DNA of 64,000 bases from DATCLS01 sp036563805 (lineage in GTDB: Bacteria; Actinomycetota; Acidimicrobiia; Acidimicrobiales; VFJN01): positions 19,025-83,024 of the forward strand of contig DATCLS010000050.1 of the NCBI GenBank assembly GCA_036563805.1, in the 5' to 3' direction. Made by a program: the position numbers and the translations under genes. This document shows positions 43,131 through 49,885 of this stretch, piece after piece (position 1 is the first letter of the stretch; every line of letters starts with the position of its first letter). The notes beneath the pieces were generated by a model. It was not told where the DNA came from, searched no databases, and worked only from the letters and a program-made list of their open reading frames with translations.

Positions 43131-44393
43131 TCAGGCGGCGACCGGCTCGGGGTCGACCCGCGGGCCCGGCGCCGGGCGTGCGTCGGACCGCCGCCGGTGG
43201 GCCACCCAGACGGTGGCGACGGCCGTGGCCAGGCCGCCGGCCGCGATGCTCAGGCGGGCGTTCGAGGCGTCGGCGATCCAGCCGACGAGCGGGCCGCCGA
43301 TCGGCGTCGAGCCCAGCATCAGCATGGCCAGCAGCGCCAGCACCCGGCCTCGCATCGACGGCGAGGCGATGAGCTGGATGGCGGCGCTCGAGCCCGAGAT
43401 CAGGAAGATCGACGTGAAGCCGACCGGCACCGCGGCCACGACCGCCAGCGGAAGCGTGGGGGCGCAGGCCAGGGCGAACATGGCGACCGCCAGGCCGGCA
43501 CCCGTGCGCACCAGGAACGACAGGTCGACCGACTTGCGCCGGGCCACGGCCAGCGCCCCGCCCAGCGACCCGGTGCTCATCGCCGAGTAGAGCAGCGTGA
43601 AGCTGGTGGCGTCGCCGTCGAACGTGCGCTCGGCCAACAGCGGCAGCGACACCTGGTAGTTGAAGGCGGTGACGCCGACGACGCCGACGAGCGTGAGCGG
43701 CAGGCGCAGGTCGGGCGTGCGCCACATGTAGCGGAAGCCCTCGCGCAGCTGGCCCTTGGCCCGGCTCACCGGGGGCGCGGCCCGGAACGCCGAGCGGTCC
43801 ATCCGCAGCAGGGCGCCGATCACGGCCAGGTAGCTCAGCGTGTTGACCACGAAGCAGGCGCCCGGGCCCGGGCCGGCGATGAGGGCCCCGGCCAGGGCCG
43901 GCCCCACGATCCGGGAGCCGGTCATGAGGGCGCTGTTGAGCCCGACCGCGTTGGGCAGGTCCTCGGGGGCGACCAGCTCGGACACGAGGACCCGGCGGGC
44001 CGGGTTGTCGAACGCCGTGATCGTCCCGAACAAGAGCGACAGCGCGTACATGGCGCCGACGGTCTGCGAGCCGGTCAGCACCAGCAGCGTGAACACCGCG
44101 GCCAGGCTCGTGTACGCCACCTGGGTGGTGAGCATGAGGCGGTGGCGGTCGACCCGGTCGACGAACAGGCCGGTCCACGCGCCGCCGAGCAGCATGGGCA
44201 GGTACTCGCAGGCGGTGACGAGGCCGAGCGCGGTGCCGCTGTCGGTCAGGTCGAGGACGACCCAGACGATGGCGACCGTCTGCATCCACGTCCCGGCCTG
44301 GCTGATCAGCTGCCCCGCGAAGAAGAGGCGGAAGTTGCGGGTCTTGAACGAGCGGAACGTGGTGCTGGTGTCGAGGCGGAGCCGACGCCTCAT
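43131..44393 (-). CDS. MFS transporter, EntS/MFS_3 type
   Basis: 420 aa, 12 predicted TM helices. The family's N-terminal FRSFKTRNFRLFFAGQLISQ, the GLFVDRVDRHRLML loop A motif and TAFDNPARRVLVSELV are present. Relatives export siderophores or drugs. The ATG overlaps the MarR stop (ATGA), so it is translated with the regulator, which probably controls it. Confidence 0.9.
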   Translation of the reverse strand: MRRRLRLDTSTTFRSFKTRNFRLFFAGQLISQAGTWMQTVAIVWVVLDLTDSGTALGLVTACEYLPMLLGGAWTGLFVDRVDRHRLMLTTQVAYTSLAAVFTLLVLTGSQTVGAMYALSLLFGTITAFDNPARRVLVSELVAPEDLPNAVGLNSALMTGSRIVGPALAGALIAGPGPGACFVVNTLSYLAVIGALLRMDRSAFRAAPPVSRAKGQLREGFRYMWRTPDLRLPLTLVGVVGVTAFNYQVSLPLLAERTFDGDATSFTLLYSAMSTGSLGGALAVARRKSVDLSFLVRTGAGLAVAMFALACAPTLPLAVVAAVPVGFTSIFLISGSSAAIQLIASPSMRGRVLALLAMLMLGSTPIGGPLVGWIADASNARLSIAAGGLATAVATVWVAHRRRSDARPAPGPRVDPEPVAA

Positions 44394-45070
44394 GGGCGCG
44401 GCCCCGGGTCGGCCGGGCCCTCCGGATCGGTCGTCTCCGCCGCCGGCGGGGTCTGGGGCGGCGCGGCGTTCGGCGGGCCGGCCGACGGCGCGGGGGTCGG
44501 CGGTGGCGCCGCCGACGGGCCGGCCAGGGCCTCGAGCACGTCGACGGCGGCCAGCAGGCGGGCGACGGCGTCGGGGTCGAGGTCGCCCAGGCGCCGGGCC
44601 AAGAGGGCGTTGCGGCGCTGGCGGCTGTGGTCCATCCGCCGATGACCCTCGGGCGTGACCGACACCCGGACCACCCGCCGGTCGTCGGGGTCGACCGTGC
44701 GGTCGACCAGCCCGTCGTCGGCCAGCTTGGCGACGATGCGGGTGATGGTCGGCGGCGCCACCTGCTCGATGGTGGCCAGCTCGCCCAGCGTCAGGCTGCC
44801 GTTGGCGTCGATGGCGGCGAGCACCGAGTGCTGCGACGGCGACAGGCCGGTGCCGGCCTGCTGCCGGAGCTGCCGGTGGATGCGGGCGATGGCCAGCCGC
44901 AGCCGGCCGGCCAGGTCACCGACGTCGGCGTCGGCGCCGGCCCGGGCGCCCAGCCCACGGCCGGGCTCGCTTTCGGCGTCCGTGTCGGCCCCGGGGCTGG
45001 CCCCGGCCGCCTCGGTCGCCCTCTCGGGTTCGGGTTCGGTCACGGTGTCGACAGGGGGAGAGGCATCCAT
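44390..45070 (-). CDS. MarR family regulator
   Basis: 226 aa. The winged helix is central (LSPSQHSVLAAIDANGS, LGELATIEQVAPPTITRIVAKL, VDRTVDPDDRRVVRVSVT, residues ~75-140). It is flanked by low-complexity Glu/Ala/Asp N-terminal and Pro/Ala C-terminal tails absent from typical ~150-residue MarR proteins. It is the first gene of a pair with the MFS pump. A GCTAATTAGC palindrome 13 bases before its ATG probably mediates autoregulation. Confidence 0.88.
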   Translation of the reverse strand: MDASPPVDTVTEPEPERATEAAGASPGADTDAESEPGRGLGARAGADADVGDLAGRLRLAIARIHRQLRQQAGTGLSPSQHSVLAAIDANGSLTLGELATIEQVAPPTITRIVAKLADDGLVDRTVDPDDRRVVRVSVTPEGHRRMDHSRQRRNALLARRLGDLDPDAVARLLAAVDVLEALAGPSAAPPPTPAPSAGPPNAAPPQTPPAAETTDPEGPADPGPRP

Positions 45071-45082
45071 TTGTTTGCCAAG

Positions 45083-45092
45083 GCTAATTAGC
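45083..45092. promoter_or_regulatory. MarR-type palindromic operator
   Basis: GCTAATTAGC is a perfect 10-base palindrome, with further pairing of the flanking TTT and AAA. It is AT-rich in an otherwise GC-rich region, just upstream of the marR ATG, and may also influence the divergent gene at 45155. Confidence 0.55.
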
Positions 45093-45154
45093 TAGGCGAA
45101 AGACTCCAACCCGATTCGCGGTCACGCCGCGTGGTTTGGCAGGATTTCGGGCAT

Positions 45155-45541
45155 ATGGCCAAGGCAGCGACGATCGACCGCTTCAAGCGGGGCGAGACGG
45201 TCAAGAACCTCGACGCCCTGCCCGGCGTCCCGGCGGGCACCCGGGGTCGCGTGCTCCTGGTCGACGGCTTCTACTGGACGCGCTACCGGGTGCTGTTCGA
45301 GAACGGCGTCGACATCGGGTCGATCGACGGCTCCATGCTGGCCCGGCCCAAGCAGTTCGAGGAGGCGCTGGCCCGGCGCGAGGCGGCCGCCAAGGCCGAG
45401 GAGGCACAGGCCGAGACGGGTGGCGACGGTGGCGGCGCCGCGGCCGGGGGCGGCGAGGCCAAGACCGTCAACGGCGTGAGCGTCCCGGGCCACCTGCTCG
45501 AGCGGTCCAAGCGGGCCCGCGAGCGTCTCGGCGCCGCGTGA
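45155..45541 (+). CDS. Conserved-looking small protein of unknown function
   Basis: 128 aa. The N-terminal half looks like a small beta barrel (TIDRFKRGETVKNLDALPGV, AGTRGRVLLVDGFYWTRYRVLFENG), similar in feel to KOW/SH3 folds. It is followed by a helical EEALARREAAAKAEEAQAE stretch, a Gly-rich linker and VPGHLLERSKRARERL. I do not recognise a named family. The ATG at 45155 is favoured over the upstream GTG (45131). It is followed 25 bases later by the aldehyde dehydrogenase. Confidence 0.6.
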   Translation: MAKAATIDRFKRGETVKNLDALPGVPAGTRGRVLLVDGFYWTRYRVLFENGVDIGSIDGSMLARPKQFEEALARREAAAKAEEAQAETGGDGGGAAAGGGEAKTVNGVSVPGHLLERSKRARERLGAA

Positions 45542-45566
45542 GCGTCGCCTGCGGTATACCGCAGGC

Positions 45567-47087
45567 GTGACCGCAACCACGGCAACCACCTTCGAGACCC
45601 GCGATCCCCGCACGGGGGAGGTGCTCGCCGAGCTGCCCGAGCACGGTCCGGCCGAGGTCCTGGCCGCCGTCGAGCGGGCACGGGCCGCGTTCGGCCCCTG
45701 GAGCGCCCTGCCGGTCGAGGCGCGCGTCGAGCACGTCCTCGCCGTCCGCGACCTCCTGGTCGACCGGCTCGACGACGTCATCGACGTCGTGTGCCGCGAG
45801 ACCGGCAAGCTCGAGACCGACGCCGTCACCGCCGAGGTGCTCGCCACCTGCGAGCTGATCGAGCACTACCGTCACCACGCGGCCAAGGCGCTCCGGCCCG
45901 AGCGGGTGCCGACCGGGCTGCTCATGCCCCACAAGCGGGCGTGGCGGACGTTCGAGCCGATGGGCGTAGTCGGCGTGATCTCGCCGTGGAACTACCCGCT
46001 GACGCTGGCCATGACCCCGATCGTGTCGGCCCTGCTGGCCGGTAACACGGTCGTGCTCAAGCCGTCGGAGGTGACGCCGCTCGTCGGCCTCGAGATCGGC
46101 AAGCTGTTCGCCGACGCCGGCGCTGCGGCCGGGCACCCCGACCTGGTCCAGGTCGTGACCGGCGGCGGGGCGACCGGCGAGGCCCTCGTCCGCTCCGGCG
46201 TCCAGAAGGTGGCGTTCACCGGCTCCGTGGCCACCGGCAGGAAGGTGGCGAAGGCGGCCGCCGAGACGCTGACCCCCGTGCTGCTCGAGCTCGGCGGCAA
46301 GGACCCGATGATCGTGTGCGACGACGCCGACGTGTCGCGGGCGGCGGCCGGGGCCGTCTGGGGCGCGTTCATGAACTCGGGCCAGACCTGCATGGCGGTC
46401 GAGCGGGTGTACGTCGACCAGGCGGTGTACGACCGGTTCGTCGACGAGGTGGTCGAGCGCACGCGCCGCCTGCGCCAGGGCGTCGGCCGCGGCCACGACA
46501 TCGGCTCGATGAGCTTCGAGCCCCAGGTCGAGATCGTCGAGCGGCACGTCGACGACGCCGTGGCCAAGGGGGCGAAGGTGCTGACCGGCGGGCGGCGGGT
46601 CGACCGGCCCGGCCTCTGGTACGAGCCGACCGTGCTGGTCGACGTCGACCACTCCATGGAGGTCATGCGCGAGGAGACGTTCGGCCCGGTGCTCCCGATC
46701 ATGAAGGTGTCGGGCGACGAGGAGGCGCTGCGGCTGGCCAACGACTCCCGCTACGGCCTGAACAGCTCGGTGTGGTCGGCCGACCCCGCCCGGGCCCGGC
46801 AGCTGGCCGACGCGCTGGAGGCCGGCAACGTCTGCATCAACGACTGCATCGTGAGCTACGCCGTCGGGGCTCTGCCGTTCGGCGGGGTCAAGGACTCGGG
46901 CATCGGCCGGGTCCACGGCCCCGACGGGCTGCGGGCGTTCTGCAACGTGAAGTCGCTGGTCGCCAACCGGATCGGGCTGCGTCGCGAGGTGCAGTGGTTC
47001 CCGGTGCCGCGCGGCGCCGACGCCGCCTTCCGCCGGCTGGTCCGCCTCCGCTACCGCCGGGGTCTGGCGGCCAAGCTCCGCCGCTGA
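45567..47087 (+). CDS. NAD(P)-dependent aldehyde dehydrogenase
   Basis: 506 aa. GVISPWNYPLTLAM, the catalytic glutamate in LELGGKDPMIV (~residue 248) and the catalytic cysteine in MNSGQTCMAVERV (~residue 273). It resembles succinate-semialdehyde/coniferyl-aldehyde type ALDHs with an extended C-terminus (residues ~470-506, Arg-rich) that may touch the membrane. It oxidises an aldehyde to the acid. The GTG start follows TATACC by 6 nt. Confidence 0.92.
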   Translation: MTATTATTFETRDPRTGEVLAELPEHGPAEVLAAVERARAAFGPWSALPVEARVEHVLAVRDLLVDRLDDVIDVVCRETGKLETDAVTAEVLATCELIEHYRHHAAKALRPERVPTGLLMPHKRAWRTFEPMGVVGVISPWNYPLTLAMTPIVSALLAGNTVVLKPSEVTPLVGLEIGKLFADAGAAAGHPDLVQVVTGGGATGEALVRSGVQKVAFTGSVATGRKVAKAAAETLTPVLLELGGKDPMIVCDDADVSRAAAGAVWGAFMNSGQTCMAVERVYVDQAVYDRFVDEVVERTRRLRQGVGRGHDIGSMSFEPQVEIVERHVDDAVAKGAKVLTGGRRVDRPGLWYEPTVLVDVDHSMEVMREETFGPVLPIMKVSGDEEALRLANDSRYGLNSSVWSADPARARQLADALEAGNVCINDCIVSYAVGALPFGGVKDSGIGRVHGPDGLRAFCNVKSLVANRIGLRREVQWFPVPRGADAAFRRLVRLRYRRGLAAKLRR

Positions 47088-47088
47088 G

Positions 47089-47143
47089 GCGCCCGGCTTC
47101 GTCGGCACGGGACGCTTCGCTCCGGTCGGCGTGCGCCGGGCGC
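47089..47143. terminator. Bidirectional hairpin between convergent genes
   Basis: GCGCCCGGC (47089-47097) pairs with GCCGGGCGC (47135-47143) over a 37-nt loop, directly after the aldehyde dehydrogenase stop and before the nitronate monooxygenase stop. Confidence 0.4.
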
Positions 47144-47186
47144 GGATCCCCTGGCACGGGACCCTGGCGCCGGGGGAGTGGGTCGG

Positions 47187-48158
47187 TCAGGCCGGCTGGA
47201 GCTTGCGCAGGGTGGCGGCGGCCTCGTCGACGATGCGGTGGACGAGCTCGCCGGCGGGGACGATCTCGGTGAGGGCGCCGACGCCCTGGCCGGCCGGGAA
47301 GAACTCCCGCTCGGGGTCGACGCCGGGCGTCGTCTCGTCGCCGCCGAGGTGGTTGACCCCGTCCTGCATCGACCGCAGCACCTGGGCCGGGAACGGCTCG
47401 GCCTGGCGCTCGCCCGCCTCGTAGCTCGCCGTGTAGTCGTTGGCCAGCACCCGGCACGTCTTGCCGGTGTACGCCCGGGTCACGACCGTGTCGTCCTCGC
47501 GGGCCCGCAGCAGCTTGTCCTTGTAGCCGGTGACGCTCCGGGCCTCGGGGGTGGCGATGAACCGGGTGCCGATCCAGGCGCCGTCGGCGCCGAGGGCCAG
47601 CGCCGCGGCCAGGCCCCGGCCGTCGACGATGCCGCCGGCCGCCACCACCGGCACCCGGTCGCCGACCGCGTCGACGACCTGGGGGACGAGGGCGAGCGTG
47701 GCGATGCGCCCGGTGTGTCCGCCGGCCTCGGTGCCCTGGGCCACCACGATGTCGCAGCCGGCCTCGACCGCGGCGATGGCGTGGCGCACCTTGCCGCACA
47801 TGTTGACGACCGCCAGACCGTGCTCGTGGCACAGGTCGACGACGTCGCGGGGTACGCCGAGCCCCGCGACGAACACGCTGGCACCGCCCTTGGCGATGTC
47901 GAGCACCCGGGCCGCCAGGTCGCCGGGGGCGGCGGTCAGCAGGTCGACGCCGAACGGCTTGTCGGTGGCGGCCCGGACCGCGGCCATCTCCTCGACGATC
48001 TGGTCGGGCGACATGGTCGACGCCCCCAGGCAGCCGAAGCCGCCGGCCTCGCTGACGGCCGCCGCCAGCCGGTGGTACGAGACACCCCCCATGCCGGCCA
48101 GCATCACGGGATGCTCGATCTGGAGGGCCTCGGTGAGCCGGGTGCGGAGGGTCGCCAT
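47187..48158 (-). CDS. Nitronate monooxygenase/NPD-type FMN enzyme
   Basis: 323 aa TIM barrel: PVMLAGMGGVSYHRLAAAVS, GGFGCLGA, IVVAQGTEAGGHTG (catalytic histidine region), VPVVAAGGIVDGRGLAAAL and GAWIGTRFIATPEA. It oxidises alkyl nitronates with FMN and O2, although many members have other roles. The ATG at 48158 is preferred to the longer frame. An operator identical in arms to the fadD site lies 20 bases upstream, linking it to lipid metabolism. Confidence 0.88.
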   Translation of the reverse strand: MATLRTRLTEALQIEHPVMLAGMGGVSYHRLAAAVSEAGGFGCLGASTMSPDQIVEEMAAVRAATDKPFGVDLLTAAPGDLAARVLDIAKGGASVFVAGLGVPRDVVDLCHEHGLAVVNMCGKVRHAIAAVEAGCDIVVAQGTEAGGHTGRIATLALVPQVVDAVGDRVPVVAAGGIVDGRGLAAALALGADGAWIGTRFIATPEARSVTGYKDKLLRAREDDTVVTRAYTGKTCRVLANDYTASYEAGERQAEPFPAQVLRSMQDGVNHLGGDETTPGVDPEREFFPAGQGVGALTEIVPAGELVHRIVDEAAATLRKLQPA

Positions 48159-48176
48159 GGCCTGATCGTCGCCGGA

Positions 48177-48194
48177 CTTGACCCGTCGGTCAAG
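48177..48194. promoter_or_regulatory. TTGACC-N4-GGTCAA operator upstream of nitronate monooxygenase
   Basis: CTTGACC and GGTCAAG form perfect 7-base arms around CGTC. Same arms and spacer length as the palindrome at 40245-40260. Confidence 0.55.
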
Positions 48195-48252
48195 CGCGCC
48201 CGTGGCCAGGTGGCCGGCGCGCGGTCCCGGCGATCGGAGCCCAGGCGCGGGA

Positions 48253-48286
48253 CCGGCGCATCCCGGAGGGGGGTGGGATGCGCCGG
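48253..48286 (-). terminator. 12-bp perfect hairpin downstream of the flavoprotein gene
   Basis: CCGGCGCATCCC (48253-48264) pairs exactly with GGGATGCGCCGG (48275-48286) over a 10-nt loop. It lies ~195 bases beyond the flavoprotein stop and ~95 before the next gene. It could instead be an RNA leader element of the nitronate monooxygenase. No T-tract. Confidence 0.5.
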
Positions 48287-48480
48287 ACGCCCGTGATGGT
48301 CGCCGCCGAGCCAACCATCTCTGTCAGTGCCCGGTCGGAAGCTCGAGGGGGGAAGCGACGTTCCGGGCCTGCACCCTGCAGGCTACGGAGCGCGCGTGAC
48401 GCCACGATGACCGTGGCGTGAACAGCGGGCGCACGGACGGGGACGATCGTGTTTCCGGCGGATCACGTCCGACCCGCGGA

Positions 48481-49779
48481 TCACGTCCGGTCGAGGGACT
48501 CCGTCCGACCGACGGGCTCGGTCCGGTAGGCGCCGGGGCCCGTGAGCATGTGCCGGTGCCAGCGGCGGGGGGTGGCCAGCACCGCGCGGGGATAGTCCTC
48601 GAACATCCACCGGGCGAAGTTGCGGCGCGTCCACGCCGTGGCGCCCGCCAGCCGGATGGCGCCCCGCACGCCCTTGCGGTGGTGCATCACCCGCACGAGC
48701 AGAGCCGACAGCCGGTGGTCGGCCAACAGCTCGCGGCGCACGGCCCGCCGGAAGTCGGCGGTGACGGCCGCCGGCCCGCGGTCGCGGGGCCCGATGGCCT
48801 CGGCCGCCAGGGTGCCGGTGAGGAGCGCCTGGGCGATGCCCTCGCCGGTCAGGCAGTCGGTGGCCGCGGCGGCGTCGCCGACGAACAGCGTGCGTCTCGA
48901 CGTGAGCACGGCCCGGTCGATGCGGGCCGGGATCGGCCAGGCCCGGTGGGGTGACTCGGCCGTGGCGTCGGGCCCGAGGACCTCGCGGATGTGGGGGCGG
49001 TCGAGCAGCTCGCGCCAGATGCGGGCCATCTCCTGCACCCGCTCCACCTTGCCGCCCCGCACGATGCCGAACCCCACGTTGGCCTGCCGGTCGGGCAGCG
49101 GGAACGACCACACGTAGCCGGGCAGGAGGTCGGGCTCGAACCAGACGAACAGCTCGCGGGCGGCCCGCGGCCCGACGTTGGTGAAGTACTGGCGGAAGGC
49201 GTGGAACTCGCCCCGGTAGCCGGGCGTGGCCAGGCCCAGGTGCTTGCGGACCGGCGACCACATGCCGTCGGCGGCCACGAGCCAGCGTGCCCGGAGCTCG
49301 CCGAGGTCGGCGACGTCGAGCTCGACCCCGCTCGGGCCCTCGGTGACACCCGTGCAGGCGTGCCCCTCCAGCACCTCGACACCGTGGCGCCGGGCCACGT
49401 CGAGCAGGGCGGCGTCGAGGTCGATCCGGCGGGCGACCGCCGCGTAGGTCCCCTGGCCCCGGGGCAGAGGCAGCGTGATCTGCCGGCCCGACGGCGAGCG
49501 GACGACGACGTCGTCGACCCGGGTCCAGGACGCCACCGCCGACGGCTCGAGCCCCAAACGCTCGAGCTGCCGGAGCGCCCCGGCGGTGAGCCCGTCGCCG
49601 CAGATCTTGTCACGGGGGAACGTGGCCTTGTCGATCAGCGTCACCGTTCGGCCGGCGCGGGCCAGACCGATGGCGGCGGCGGCCCCGGCCGGGCCGCCGC
49701 CCACGACGGCGACGTCGGTGTCGACGGCGGGGCGCGAAGCCGCGCGGGTGCGGGTGGCGGTGTCGCCGAGCGGGCTCAT
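48481..49779 (-). CDS. Geranylgeranyl reductase family FAD oxidoreductase
   Basis: 432 aa. FAD-binding VAVVGGGPAGAAAAIGLA (~residues 24-41), the family's ATFPRDKICGDGLTAGALRQL, and FVGDAAAATDCLTGEGIAQAL. Members saturate isoprenoid chains (menaquinone side chain, geranylgeranyl lipids) or hydroxylate aromatics. Menaquinone or lipid modification is the usual actinobacterial role, not proven here. The C-terminal ~30 residues are Arg/Thr-rich, and the 3' end is locally duplicated. Confidence 0.87.
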   Translation of the reverse strand: MSPLGDTATRTRAASRPAVDTDVAVVGGGPAGAAAAIGLARAGRTVTLIDKATFPRDKICGDGLTAGALRQLERLGLEPSAVASWTRVDDVVVRSPSGRQITLPLPRGQGTYAAVARRIDLDAALLDVARRHGVEVLEGHACTGVTEGPSGVELDVADLGELRARWLVAADGMWSPVRKHLGLATPGYRGEFHAFRQYFTNVGPRAARELFVWFEPDLLPGYVWSFPLPDRQANVGFGIVRGGKVERVQEMARIWRELLDRPHIREVLGPDATAESPHRAWPIPARIDRAVLTSRRTLFVGDAAAATDCLTGEGIAQALLTGTLAAEAIGPRDRGPAAVTADFRRAVRRELLADHRLSALLVRVMHHRKGVRGAIRLAGATAWTRRNFARWMFEDYPRAVLATPRRWHRHMLTGPGAYRTEPVGRTESLDRT

Positions 49780-49820
49780 CGCCGGACCACGCTAACGGCT
49801 GGCCCCGACGGCCCACGGGC

Positions 49821-49852
49821 GCGGTTGCGGCGGCCCCGGCCGCCGCAACCGC
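49821..49852 (-). terminator. 15-bp perfect hairpin after the VanW gene
   Basis: GCGGTTGCGGCGGCC (49821-49835) is exactly complementary to GGCCGCCGCAACCGC (49838-49852), two bases apart, 34 bases past the VanW stop. No T-tract. Confidence 0.7.
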
Positions 49853-49885
49853 CGAGCGGTCGAGCCCCGCGGTGCCTCCCGCCGG

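Larger units (their letters stand above)
48159..48480. other. 322-bp intergenic region with operator, hairpins and 3'-end repeat
   Basis: It contains the TTGACC palindrome, a 12-bp hairpin, an 8-bp hairpin (ACGCCACG 48399-48406 with CGTGGCGT 48412-48419) and a GGATCACGTCCG direct repeat at 18-base spacing. The second repeat copy (48478-48489) holds the next gene's stop codon. No protein gene is seen. Confidence 0.6.
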
